A stretch of DNA of 64,000 bases from Eumeta japonica (taxonomy: Eukaryota; Arthropoda; Insecta; Lepidoptera; Psychidae), in the NCBI GenBank assembly GCA_005406025.1, contig BGZK01002062.1, forward strand, positions 18,137 to 82,136. The letters are read 5' to 3'. The notes below the pieces were generated by a model. The model was not told the DNA's origin. It ran no database searches and saw nothing but the letters and a program-made list of their open reading frames with translations. Below, piece by piece: positions 33,207 through 44,350 of this stretch. The first letter of the stretch is position 1. Every line of letters starts with the position of its first letter. A program made the position numbers and the translations under genes.

Positions 33207-34272
33207 ATGCACCTACCTACGTAAGTGACATTCAAAGTTTTTAGAACTGGCCACGTAGATATTGTAAAATAAAACTACATATTTAAATGTTAAAAATAGA
33301 ACTCACCTAACCATATTATGTATATTGCATTCATATGCCATTTGGTTTTACTAATTGGCGGCAAAAAGAAAATTGTTTGTTTAACGTCATGAATTTAAAG
33401 CGAGAATAATTTCCAGCTATGATTTTCTATGAGTTTCATTGCCATTTAACCAAACAAGAAAATTATAACAGACTTCGGTTGGTTTTTCATGACGAAGCTC
33501 CATCCTTGGTCACTAATATTATAAGTGATTTACCGAGTTCAAACGTGGTTACACTAGTCCTATTGACGATCTGAGTGAGGGATGGCTTTCTACGGCGAAG
33601 ATCGAAGACAACATCAGTACTGTGCGACTCATGATAGAGGCTGTCTTTGTATTCGGTAGATACCTTATAATTTGACAGAAGTTCAAAAACGTTAGTCGTA
33701 TTAATTAGTGCCGCGAAATGACTCAAAGATTTGCCAGTGGTGGCTCAAATACTGTATACAATGTAGTTACAGGTGACGAAAGTTGTATTTACTATTACGA
33801 TCCCGAAATCAAGACAGTCTGTCCAGTGGGTGTTTCGGGACACTAAAAATTGTTTACCTCTTGTTTTGGGAAAAGATCGGAAAAAACGGCCACATAGTAA
33901 GATCTTCCTTCATCATACAACGCCTCACCACATACCGCCAGACAATAGACTACATATTTGAAAACGTTAGATATAGAAATACTGACTCACCCACAATACA
34001 GCTTCGACCTCGCACCATGCGATTTTTATTTATTTTCTAAAATAAAAGGAAAACTTCCAGGAAAATGGTGCACGGACGTCGAGGAAGCAGTGGCTGCATA
34101 TAAAAAGGCCGTTAAAGCGATCCCTGAGTGCCAGTGGGCAAAGTGTTTCTCTCGGTGGTTTCATGAAATGCAGCGATGTATCGATCTCGACGGAACCTAT
34201 TCTGAAAAACTATAATAATAAAAATAACTTGCTAGTTTATTCAGTTTTTGATTTTCTAACTACTTCCAGATT
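33207..34272 (+). pseudogene. Mariner transposase copy B, internally deleted
   Basis: Same family as copy A; 5' and 3' flanks align by eye (GTGACATTCAAAGTTTTTAG; ACTTGCTAGTTTATTCAG). The catalytic region keeps the first Asp (TGDESC at about 33774-33789), but about 120-130 bp between the WVF phrase and NCLPLVLGK is missing, and the second-Asp region reads SSYNAS. The C-terminal frame 33958-34215 is well kept: PQYSFDLAPCDFYLFSKIK, GKWCTDVEEAVAAYKKAVK, and WAKCFSRWFHEMQRCIDLDG. Several frameshifts. Inactive. Confidence 0.8.
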
Positions 34273-34554
34273 GACCCACGTACATAAAAATAGGAACAGT
34301 ATTCACATAATATTCGCACTTATTATTATTAGCGAATGTTTTTTGTGGTTCTTTGTACATTATGAATTATAATTATTTACCCACCGACAAGAAAAAAGTT
34401 ACTTACAATTTTTCCATGTTATTTGAAAAGACGAACTCAAAGAATCTGCATTGAAAAATCTAGTGATTTAATTATCCATAAGAAAAATATTATATATGGT
34501 GAGAAATTCATAATCGAAAAATTGAAATAGAATAAGCTTTCAGTTCAGCCATGC
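34273..34554. other. Spacer, nothing seen
   Basis: AT-rich, no feature. Confidence 0.5.
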
Positions 34555-34750
34555 GAGGCGAATGCACGCAATAGGGCGCTCCCATCAATCCGGCGAGCGC
34601 AGCACCAGCGGCCGCATGAGCAGGGCTCCGCCGCGACAAGATTTACAGCGGGGCCCGCCAAAAACTTTAGCCGTTATCAAGTTTTCTCATATATTGCATG
34701 CGTGTGCGGCTCGCGCACGCCGCGTGTCACGTGTCTTTATTACGTGACAT
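34555..34750. other. GC-rich island (possible regulatory element)
   Basis: Contains CGGCGAGCGCAGCACCAGCG and CACGCCGCGTGTCACGTG, with an E-box CACGTG near 34728. No exon. Confidence 0.35.
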
Positions 34751-35115
34751 GACCGTTATAAGAGCTCATTTGCTAAATTGGACTCTTTGGACTCTCATGA
34801 CAAGTATTAGCGATTATGATTAAGTGTTTACAGTGCCATTAGATTTTTGAACATACAAAAAAAAACATAATTCAATTATATTCCTCGAGCAGATTTCATT
34901 GAATTTTTGATTAAAACATAGCTTGTAAGATATCTATAATGTACAGTAAATAAGAAAATTTTGGCAAAAATAAATTATAATTAGATACTAAGCCAACATA
35001 TTCTTCAATCGTTTAAGCTCTATCGCAACATAGAAAATATCGCAAGAGAATCATCACAAATCATCATCAACAAGATGATGATGAATTGTATTGGTGTCAT
35101 AAAGAAACTCGTCAC
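34751..35115. other. AT-rich DNA, nothing seen
   Basis: Only ATCATCATC-type short repeats near 35050-35075. Confidence 0.5.
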
Positions 35116-35337
35116 TCATTGTGCGATGGTAAGAGCTACGTGTACTAGAAGCTTCTCTGTGGAATAAAATTCGAAACGAGTAAATTTGGCATAGCTCACG
35201 GAACCAGTAAGTTGAAGTGGCAATTGGCAGACCGCATCGTTCGTAGAACCGATAGCCGCTAGAAAAAAAGATTCACAAGTGGCAACCGCGAGCTGGACGT
35301 TGTGGATGGCGTCCCACTACTGGACTGACGACCAGGA
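35116..35337 (+). pseudogene. LINE 3' coding fragment, part 1
   Basis: The frame at 35209-35262 reads KLKWQLADRIVRRTDSR and, after frame changes, WTDD at 35321-35332. These are hallmarks of the C-terminus of an RTE-type LINE polyprotein, where 'KLKW-(x)-GHI-xRR' and 'GRP-x-RW-x-DD' occur in this order. Upstream, 35161-35178 gives WNKIRNE, also expected. It is broken by stops. Confidence 0.6.
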
Positions 35338-35724
35338 GGTCTAGCACAGAGTCGGTAGATAAAATTTATGAATTTTTTATATGTTTCTTTAGCTACTGCC
35401 TTAGCACGTATAATTTTATATATAGTGTAGATAAATTATTGTACTGTGGTTATTCGATAATATATCTCTTTTTCAGACGACTGATTTGAAATTAACGCAA
35501 TAGAATGGAAAGGACTTAAACGATGGGATGAATGATCACAATTTTTGTTACTTAAATGATTTTTATATAATTATACGAAATTAATTACTTATTACATATT
35601 CGTTAAAACTTGAAAATTTTATCCAATGGTATTTATATGATGGAACAGACTTTAAAAATTGTCAGTATGATAATATCGATTTTTGTCGAATGGATTTATT
35701 TGTCGATTCAACTTGTACTAGACC
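35338..35724. mobile_element. About 387-bp insertion inside the LINE fragment
   Basis: Separates two adjacent parts of the LINE C-terminus. The borders GGTCTAG (35338-35344) and CTAGACC (35718-35724) are exact inverted 7-mers. No target duplication or frame was found inside. It could be a small non-autonomous element or a worn composite. Confidence 0.4.
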
Positions 35725-35822
35725 CTCGGTAAAGATTGCAGGCCACCGTTGGTTACAAGTGGCGTAGGATCGTACGACATAAGAATCTGAGAAGAGAGTT
35801 TATTTCCAGCGATGGACTTTAA
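35725..35822 (+). pseudogene. LINE 3' coding fragment, part 2
   Basis: The frame reads VKIAGHRWLQVA, a stop, DRTT and later YFQRWT, matching the 'VAG-x-RW-x-Q-x-A-x-DR-x-x-W' terminal block that normally follows WTDD directly. It therefore continues part 1 across the insertion. Confidence 0.55.
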
Positions 35823-37000
35823 ATTTTCAACTTATCCATCGTCTTGTAGCTTATTGATATGAGAATCACAAAACTGTTCTTCATTCTCCTCGTGCAATAG
35901 TTAGAGCTGGCGATTCATAACAAAATCTAATAAAAGGTAACAAAGAGATGGCATATTAATAATCCTTCGTTGCTTCTTCCTATTTACGTTAAAATTAAGC
36001 AATTATTAATTGACTAATTAAATTAAAATTAGTTAGACATACTTATAGGATTAGGGCAATGAGAAAAAGAAGATCAATAATGATTGTTAATTTATACCAA
36101 AAATATTATATTTTATCGTTAAATATAATAGATTAAATGGAATATCAAAAATTGAAGACGAAATATGTAAATATAGAATCGATTAAGAAACAATAAAATT
36201 GAAAGTAGCCTAAAGATTCTTTATGAATCCTGTAAAAGCACTATCGAAGTTTGAAGATTGCGTTTTTACATAAAAAAATAAAAGTAATTGTCATTAACTC
36301 TTTTGTCCGAGCTTTAGGATTCCAGAAGCCCTATCATTTTTTTAGCTAATAAAATGAAAATCTACTTCGCTGACCTTACTTTCAAATTAAAATTTTCATT
36401 GCTAATATGTTGTTTATTTACAACGAAGTCGAAACGAATAAAGTGCATGGCAGTTTATTTAAATTTATGGTGGCCGTAATAGTAATAACAGCGGTGAGGT
36501 GGACGAACAACGCGCGCCTTTTAGATACAGGAGTTGTTATATAAATATTTTTTTTCATCTTTCTATTAACAAAGGCAATTTGTCGTTTTCATCATGGCTA
36601 TGCATGGTTAGGTCAGGAATTTTAGTTAGAAGCCTATACCCTAGATTCTAGACATAGTTCCTAAAACCGGTTGAGGCACAAAAATGTACAGCGAGACTAT
36701 ATTATTTTTCATATGTATTGTACAATTTACATTAATTCGATACGTTTTTCATCTGTACATCAAGGTGATCACTGTTCGTCTCCCGAAACAGTGAAAACAA
36801 GCGGCCTCGATGTGTTTGGACTTTGTTCAAACCATAGAATGTATTAGACGTATTAACATCTCATTAAAATCTACAAGTGTCGGAAGGTAATGTGTGTGCA
36901 ACTAATGAGAATTTGTTACGCGCTGGATGAAAAAGGACATAAAATATCGCGTTCAGCGCATTATTCAAATAGGTCGACAGTTCAAAAACACAAAACAGAG
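35823..37000. other. AT-rich DNA, nothing seen
   Basis: No family recognised. A small CACTGTT...AACAGTG hairpin near 36768-36791 only. Confidence 0.5.
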
Positions 37001-37375
37001 TCGATATTAAAATGAAAGTCTTCATTCACAGCGCTCTTGTAAAAGCTATCGTGTATAGGGTTAACGGGCTGTTTACGGGAGCTTTTGACAAGACTTTTTT
37101 TTGTGATGTAAATAGAATTTTTTTAAAAGCTCGTAATGGAAATTCGAGGCGCGTCCCGGCGCACTCATTGTTGTCGCGGGCGGGAGGGCGCGCGGCGGAA
37201 CATTCCAGACGCATTTTTATTGCTGACCCGAAAAATATTAAAATAAAAGGCGATTACACCGGCCGGGTCACAAATAAAAGTATTATTATTCAGATATTAA
37301 TAATAATCTATGGAGGATTTAGACTGACTAATCTTAAGGAATGGCAAAGTCGGAGAAATAATATGTAAATCGAGT
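37001..37375. other. Mixed island with a 118-codon frame
   Basis: A frame open at 37012-37368 crosses a GC-rich patch (GCGGGCGGGAGGGCGCGCGG) and AT-rich flanks. It has no recognised domain and its codon content follows base composition; I do not call it a gene. TTTTATTGCTGACC and AAATAAAAGTATTATT give homeodomain-type cores. Confidence 0.35.
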
Positions 37376-37849
37376 GCCAAAGTTATGATGAATTGAAGCT
37401 TCTTCAAGATGCACCGCATTTTAGGAATTAAAGAAAAAGATGGAGTATATTTACTTTATTTTTTGAAATAATATATTAATTTTCAAAATTGTGTAGTTAA
37501 ATTCAATTGGTCGTTTAAACTAAATTCAAAACACAATCTCATGTCATTTTGTATTAACTAAGCTACCATCAATAACAGTGTGAAGCAATTTTTGGAAATC
37601 AAAATTTCGAATTGATGAAGACACCTAAAATTCAAATAAAAAACTTTGTATAAGAATTTTATTTGAGACTTTCGTCTGTTTAATAAAGTGAACAGTACAA
37701 ATATACGTAAAATAAATATATTATTCCTGCATACATTTTAATATCACATCAAATATGCGCAACCCTTTCAAATATTTTTCTATTTATCAATTGCCGTATC
37801 GCAAACAAATAAAGTATGTCACATTCCGAAAAAAAAATATATAACTACA
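37376..37849. other. AT-rich DNA, nothing seen
   Basis: No feature noted. Confidence 0.5.
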
Positions 37850-37975
37850 CAATAAAAGGAGCCGCGGGGCTAACGTCCTTTTATCTATGTCCCCCCGGGA
37901 TCTCTCGTCCCGTGCACCCCCCCGCCGCCCGCGCCCCGCGCCGCCGACGTCAGCCCTGTTGTCCCATAAATAAAC
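37850..37975. other. C-rich island
   Basis: Contains CACCCCCCCGCCGCCCGCGC and CCCCCCGGG. G-quadruplex potential on the minus strand is possible. Non-coding. Confidence 0.4.
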
Positions 37976-38819
37976 AGACAACAAATCTAACAAAAAGATA
38001 ACAAAGAAATGTATGGCCGATTAGAGTATGAAGTCATATGGTGTGTGTTATCCGATAGCGGACGAAAAAAAAAGTTAATATGCGGGGGTTCAGTATAAAA
38101 AGCGATGCACAAAGGAGCCGATTTGTACGAGGCCGACGTGATAGACGATATTGGTTTACTTGCTGTTGGAGAAATGAAATGGAGTTACATGATTTTGCTG
38201 GGTTGCACTGGGCTCGTTGTACGCTCGGCATCCATGGATACTCTCCAACATTAATAACTTGTATCTAAAATGCATCAATAGGCTTTGGATAGGGCAAATA
38301 GTGAAGAACGTCAAATCGCAGGTGTAGGATACGGGAATATCGTTCCTTTTTTCTGTCGATATAAAAATTTTAGAGATCAGTAGCGTCCGAGCGCACGCCC
38401 AAACGTGAACAATGAATTCCTAGTGTGTGACTTGTGAATTTTAATTAAAGAGGGGAATAATATATGTATATGACGCTGTGTATTGTTAATCGCTGTTGAA
38501 TTTTCTCTTTCACATCTCATTTTTTTATGTCAGCAGCTATTATTGAAAGATCAGGTGACGAGGGGTGAAATATAGAAGTCAATGTTTGTACTTGTATCCA
38601 TGTTATTTTATTATTTCAACTGGAATATAGTTCGGTTCATCGAATCGGCCGATTCGGTAATTCACAGATTTAGTTCACCTTATGAACAGAAAACTATGTT
38701 TTAATAAAATATTGTCAGTTCATATAATAATAAAAAATCGATTACAACAATATTACGCGCGAACACGTAACATGGAAATAAGTAAATAAATAAATAAAAA
38801 GAAAAACACAGAAACCGAA
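37976..38819. other. Non-coding DNA, nothing recognised
   Basis: Short frames at 38034-38268 on both strands are unsupported. A TATAAAAA at 38360 precedes ATCAGTAG, but the 19-base spacing is too short for a standard TATA-initiator pair. Confidence 0.45.
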
Positions 38820-39130
38820 CAAAAATCAAGCTGCATCGGCCGCGTCGGCGACGGCGTTCGTGACGGGCCGCCCTAACCCTTAAGCCAAAGCGCTCGTATA
38901 TTAGCTGTACATTGATTTAAAACAGAAATAACCGTTCCCGGATCACGTATTTTCGACGGGCCGCGGCGTCGCCGGAGCGGCCGGCGCGCGATATCGCCGG
39001 CGCGGGCGCCGCCCGTCCCCGCTGCCGGGCGCCGTATTAATTAATTACGCGGACGTTGTCGGTCGCGTTAAGCTTATCTAAGGTGGAAATTTAGTGCCGT
39101 CGTGTCCGCGGCCGCCGCTTTCAAAGGACC
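38820..39130. other. GC-rich island (possible regulatory element)
   Basis: Very GC-dense (38955-39040, for example GCGCGGGCGCCGCCCGTCCC is nearby in pattern) and then TATTAATTAATTACGCG at 39032-39048, a strong homeodomain-type core within GC DNA. No exon. Confidence 0.4.
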
Positions 39131-39524
39131 GCACGTGGTTGTTTCTCGCTTTTCATCGTTTCCCAAAGGCGTATTACGTTTAATCACGAGTCGTTTGCGA
39201 GGCGAAGGATGTTTATTTTTGTTTCATGTAAATGTGATTTTTTTTTTGGTTTTTAGTCGACTTGCAATTCACGTAGTATATTGGAAATTGTTCAGGCGGC
39301 ACAGGTGTGATAGTAAAGGTGTTATACTTTCTGCTACGTAGAACCTATTCGAGTATTTAAAAAGGGAAACTGACATATGTATAGCGCACAGCCTAAGCTG
39401 TTGAATATATATATATACCTATACTCTATATTTACTATATTTGAAATTTTATTCAAGGTATACTTTCATAAAGAACGCTTTTTTAAATTTTACGCAGACA
39501 AAGTAACGAATGATGTAGTTGGTA
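39131..39524. other. Non-coding DNA, nothing seen
   Basis: The frames at 39102-39341 and 39377-39613 have no recognised features. Confidence 0.45.
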
Positions 39525-39600
39525 TAACGATTGATCAAGATCAAGAGTGGTACTATAATCAGAATCAGAATCTGCGTCGACAGTACAATGGACAAAGTCA
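39525..39600 (+). repeat. Degenerate hexamer-periodic tract
   Basis: Phrases such as ACGATTGATCAAGATCAAGA and AATCAGAATCAGAATC show the six-base GAATCA/GATCAA pattern seen at four other sites. Confidence 0.55.
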
Positions 39601-40349
39601 TCGCTCGATTTAAAAGATTAAGGAATACAATTTCATGAACCATGAGCAAAATCGGGTATACGCTGTCAGTAGACAAGTGGTCAAAACCCTTCGTAGCGTT
39701 GTTTTCATATCAGAAGGTAAAGGATCGTTCCACGACTTGTACGTACGGGCAAATCGACCGACAATTTTTTTGACCCGAGCCCAATTAAGCCGGTATATAC
39801 GTTAAATAGTCGGTTATGGGTGTTGCCGCCGCGTCCACAACGACGGCCGTCACCAACTTCTGCCGAAATTGGGCTATTATTCAGCTATTCGTGCGCAGCT
39901 GAAGTTCGAAGTTTCTCCATCCGAAACGAAAAGCTTGTAGGAGCTTATGCCCCGCAGTGAGGTGATAAAATCAGACACATCACGCCCCCGTCAACGGGGC
40001 GACAAAACCTAACACCTCTGAGTCACGCGGGCACTTCCGCGGATATTCAACGGAAGCTCAATCGACCGATGAGCGGGAGTAGCCGACGCGCTGGAAGTAC
40101 AAACAGCGGGCGTATCGGAAAGCGCCGCGACGCCGACGCCGGAGTGAAAACAGGCAGCGTAATTGATTAGCCGGCCGGAGGGGCCTCCGCCGGCCGCCTA
40201 CTAAGTTTGTTGCCTCACAAAAAATAAATTATCTCCGGAAACGGACCGTGGCGTTTGAGCTGAATCTATTCCGATGTTTGCTTGAGTATTCGACCGAAGC
40301 AAATAAAGTGTTTGTGTTCGTTTTACGTGAGAAGTTAGTATTGTTTTCT
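39601..40349. other. GC-rich island (possible regulatory element), about 39740-40220
   Basis: A 0.5-kb GC-rich stretch with CCGGCCGGAGGGGCCTCCGC (40172-40191), itself partly palindromic, and ACGTTAAATAGTCGG. No exon is recognised. Confidence 0.4.
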
Positions 40350-41392
40350 GAAACACATTTTTTCATTTCACTATGATTTCATTGCCTTTTAAGCTAATAA
40401 GGAAGTAATAACAAACTTCGGTTAGTTATTCATGATGAAGCTCCATCCTTTGCTACTGATATTATAATTGATTCACCGAGTTCAAACGTGGTCACACTAA
40501 TCTTATTGACGATCTATGTGAGGAATGTCTTTCTATGGCAATACGATCGATGACAACATCAGTACTGTGTGATCATGATAGAGGCTGTCAAAAAAGTGAT
40601 CTACCAACAGATTTGGACAAACTCAGGCATCATTATGAGTCAAGTGAATAAAATTCTTCATGAATATTTAGCGGTCAGGAAGCATTGTATTCGATGTACT
40701 CAAAACCTCCAGTCGTATTAATTAGTGCCGTGAAATTATGCAAAGATTTGCCGGTGCTGACTAAAATGCTGTACACGACACAGTTACAGATGACGAAAGC
40801 TGGATTTAAAGTTATGTTCCCGAAACTAAAAAACAGACTGCTCAGTGGGTGATTCCTTTCGAGAACTTGCCTACTATCGGAAAAAGGATAGTGGTATCTT
40901 TATTCAGAATGACAGAATGTTTTAGAGGATAAAAAAAAACAGTGATTGTGGACTGTTGCTATAACATCTGTTTGCCTCTTGTGTTGGAAAAAGTTCGAGA
41001 AAAACGACCTCGCAGTAGGATTTTCCTTCATCGTGACAACACCTCACCGCACATACCGCCAAACAAATAATTAAATATTTGGGGACATTAGATATAAAAA
41101 TGCTGGCTTATCCGCCTTAAAGTCGTGATTTCGCATCAAGCGATTTTTATTTATTTTCTAAAATGAAAAAAAAATTTCAAAGAAAGTGGTTTAGGGACAC
41201 AGAGAAAGCCGTGGCTCTATGTGAAAAGACCGTCAAAGCGATCCCTAAGTGCGAGTGGGCAAAGTATTTCTCTCAGTGGTTCCATCGAATGTAGAGATAT
41301 AATGATCTCAACCGACACTACTTTGAAAGAGAATAATAATAAAAATAACTTGTTAGTTTGTTTAGTTTTTGATTACCTAAGAATTTTCAGAT
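40350..41392 (+). pseudogene. Mariner transposase copy C, heavily decayed
   Basis: Same family and orientation as copies A and B. The start aligns at CACTATGATTTCATTGCC, so the first 150 bp present in A and B are missing. The order of phrases is kept: TTCAAACGTGGTCACACT, the GDES region now ATGACGAAAGCTGG (first Asp codon kept) with a stop directly after, CAGTAGGATTTTCCTTC/CGTGACAAC (second Asp region reads RDN), and the C-terminal KAIPKCEWAKYFSQWFH equivalent at 41230-41285. Many stops. Inactive. Confidence 0.75.
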
Positions 41393-41880
41393 TAGCAGAC
41401 TGATAATAACTTCTTCGACAATATTTCCGTTTTTACGATTGAGCCAAGGAACACTAAAAACGAAAATAAATAAATACAAATTTTCCAAAGGACACTAAAA
41501 CTAGCCAGAAGACGTTCGAGAAATATTTTAAAAATAAATCTCATAATCAATTAAGATTGAATAATTAAAAATAATAGGCTATACGCATTGTTTAACTGAC
41601 TAATATTAATTAAACCTTTGCAATATCCTAATCTCAAAAGCATTAACAATTTTGAATAGATTAAATATATGTTATATACTCACATATGGTCAGTTTTACT
41701 ACAGATCAGAATTCTTATAGATCATGTAAATTCCTAATTATCTCTTTTGTAAGAAGTGACGGAATTTTTTCTCAAATAAAATGACCTATCATGATGAAAG
41801 TCGTACTGGACAGATGCAACCAACTAGATATGGGTGGTCACCCGTTCGATTCTCAATCTCGATACTTGTAGCTCGATCTC
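41393..41880. other. AT-rich DNA, nothing seen
   Basis: No feature noted. GTTCGATTC near 41852 resembles a B box, but no A box accompanies it. Confidence 0.5.
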
Positions 41881-42160
41881 AGTGAACGCCACCAGATTTT
41901 TATCGCCACGCGATACGCGCGCTTTACACGAATGATAAATCGTGCTGCATATTTTACATCAGAGCCGGCAAGCGGTCTGAAAAAGCGTATATCGTTCGTA
42001 GGCGCATTTGCATGCAGCCACCGCGCGATACGCTCGCGAAAGCTTTCCGGGGCCCACTAAAAAGTTAGTACTGCCAACGATGAAATAAAATGTCTACGGA
42101 AAGGTACACGGTACGGCGTAGGGCGGGCGCGCGCCGTCGCGTTTTTTAAGCGAGATGCAA
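41881..42160. other. GC-rich island (possible regulatory element)
   Basis: GCGATACGCGCGCTTTACAC and CCGCGCGATACGCTCGCG alternate with GATAAATCGTGC and CATTTGCATGCAG (an octamer-like ATTTGCAT). No exon. Confidence 0.4.
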
Positions 42161-43091
42161 TAAAGGCAAATTCGGCGTTGATGCGTGTGGATGCGTGTGA
42201 CCGACTGTGATGTCGTATTATAAAGTATTCCGAAGCCTATCTCGATGATCTCCCAAGGATGATTATTATAAGAATGTTTGCTTCGTTGCATCATACACAC
42301 GTACTGACCTAGTGTTGAGTTTCTTTAAGCGTATTTTTAAATAGGAAATCAGTTCAAGGAGGTGTGTTATACGATTAAAATTCGGTTTTGTTCCGTGTCA
42401 CCAGAAAAAGCTTTGAGATCCGTAAAAGACTCAAAAATTTCGTCGCGCAATACCATAATTGAGCTGTGTGGTTACTTTAAGTCTTAAGACAATTCACACA
42501 AGGGCAGAGTTTGTGATGCTGCAGACTATAATCTATGAAATGAGATTAAAATGTCTAATTATATTTTAAGTTTGAAATAAATGAACGAATGCGAGTGCAA
42601 TGATCTTCATTATTATTATTATTGTAGTCATTTTATAAAAAAAAAAACTACCACAATGATAGGTATATTATAGTTTTATTGCACTCAGAAACCAGTTAAA
42701 AACGCTGAATCTTTAAAAAAGTTCCTTTGCCGACGCTCCATGTTTTATGTTCCATAAACCGACATTGGACGTACTTGGATTTTTTTGGAAGTTCAAAAGG
42801 GATGCCGGAAGGAACCCTTTTAATCATCAAAATAAAGTACCGAATGTTAAAGATAAAATAGTAAAACTTTAAGCTTCATGTGTAGTACCAATGCGAAGTT
42901 TTATTTCAATGGCTCACCATTCTGTCTTTATTACGTAAACTTATGTTGTTATTGTGAAGTGTTGATTATTTTATTTCCGTGTAAAAGTAAACGAAATTGT
43001 TCTTCAAGTTTTTTCTAGAATTATTACAGCAATATTTTCGCGGAATTTTGAGCAACGGAGGGGGTGACAGTTATGTTCGATATATACTGCA
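42161..43091. other. Non-coding DNA, nothing recognised
   Basis: ATTATTATTATTATTG near 42610 is a short microsatellite. Otherwise nothing was noted. Confidence 0.45.
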
Positions 43092-43349
43092 GTGTGCTTC
43101 AAACTCTCATTTGAAGCAATTAGTTGTTAACGGTTTAACTGTTAAAGTTAAAAGCTAAACACGTCAAAATACGTGGTTTTAACTTCACAATTGGCACTTA
43201 CTGAGGTAGTATTAAAAATATTGGCATTTGTGAAATTAATTTAATGTCACAAATGTTAATATTTCTAAGATCATCGATATTTTGACATGTTTAGTTTTTA
43301 ACTTTAACAGTTAGCAGTTAACTATTGCACACGAGAGTTTGAAGCACAC
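43092..43349. mobile_element. 258-bp foldback element
   Basis: The ends GTGTGCTTCAAACTCTC (43092-43108) and the complement of 43333-43349 are identical. Pairing continues inward with gaps for about 80 bp (AACTGTTAAAGTTAAAA and CTAAACAYGTCAAAATA on both arms), and a second inverted pair lies at the centre (AATATTGGCATTTGTGA / TCACAAATGTTAATATT). The whole unit could fold into one long hairpin with a left-arm bulge of about 30 bases. No frame. A miniature inverted-repeat transposon is likely. Confidence 0.75.
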
Positions 43350-43626
43350 CGCCGATAGCTTTTCAAAAAACCATGTCAGGTAGCTTACTTCTTCCATTTA
43401 TTCTACTCTATGATTTCCAAACTATCGAATTGATTACTTCCATCAATCCCATTACAACCTTCGACAGTCTATGGATAAACAGACAGTAATTTTTGTAAGC
43501 CATTACACGCTCATACAACCTACCAATTTTTCCACCTTTTGATTTTTGGATTGCTGAATTGAATATCTATAAATACACTGTTGATTTTTAATTGCAATGG
43601 AACAATTCAATAATTAGAATAACATT
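43350..43626. other. Spacer, nothing seen
   Basis: AT-rich, no feature. Confidence 0.5.
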
Positions 43627-44104
43627 AAAAATTTGGTTGCCTGTAAAGTCGGTATACGGGCGAAAGTTTTACGTGACAACGACTTTGAATGGTAAAATCA
43701 TTTTAATGTGAATATTCATTCGTATAGTAGGAAGAAGGATGAAATAATAGTAACAATTTAAAACATTTATTTATACAAAGAATTATATTTAAAACATTAA
43801 TTTATACAAAGAATCTCGCACTGAATTTCATATTAACAAAATTTTATTTTTACCTTTACACATACATACGTATTTATATACAAATATACATACAATAACT
43901 TGCAATACATTTGCAAGCTATGCACTAATTCTCTAGTGCTGCGCGCGCGGCAGACCGATCATAGTTGAGTGGGAGAGAGACGCAAGGCATTCGGCGGGCC
44001 TCTCTCTCGTTCGGTGACTCATCGTTACGTTACCGAGCGTTACACTTTTTCATAAGTGACTCCCAGCCGCAACCTAATTTAAGACGTTGTCACGTCAAAA
44101 TAAA
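43627..44104. repeat. 478-bp dispersed repeat, copy 2 (identical to 1227-1704)
   Basis: Identical to copy 1 along its full length and in the same orientation. The left flank is TAGAATAACATT and the right flank ACATAATGAGCG, neither shared with copy 1. The identity stops sharply on both sides, which argues for mobility or recent conversion rather than a larger segmental duplication. Confidence 0.85.
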
Positions 44105-44350
44105 ACATAATGAGCGTGAGCTTTAAGCGTAGCTTGACCGCGGCGAGGCGCGACGCGCGCGCTGGCGGCCGGCCAGCGGGCGGCGGTAATTTGATAAAAA
44201 CGCCGCCGGCGGCGCTGCGGCCGCTCAAACTTTGTGCGCGCTTTATTGAGTTAATACCGTAATTATGAGCTACCTTTATGGGCGTTATTCCCGCGGCCGA
44301 CATGTTAGGCTCCACCTTAATTGCGCGCCGCAAACGACCCATAGCTTTGA
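44105..44350. other. GC-rich island (possible regulatory element)
   Basis: Begins only a few bases after the 478-bp repeat. GC-dense (GCGACGCGCGCGCTGGCGGC) with CGCTTTATTGAGTTAATACC, GTAATTATGAGC and CCTTTATGGGCG, a dense set of homeodomain-type cores. The minus-strand 87-codon frame is compositional. Confidence 0.45.

Noticed and set aside
37012..37368. 118-codon open frame
   Set aside because: No recognisable motif, and composition shifts along the frame with the local GC patch. A random origin is likely.
38360..38384. TATA plus initiator-like ATCAGTAG
   Set aside because: The spacing is about 19 bases, too short for a standard core promoter.
41845..41865. GTTCGATTC as a tRNA B box
   Set aside because: No A box at the right distance and no cloverleaf could be drawn.
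1227..44104. The two 478-bp copies as LTRs of one 42.9-kb element
   Set aside because: The ends lack TG...CA, the intervening DNA has no retroelement genes in order, and the length is far outside any LTR element.
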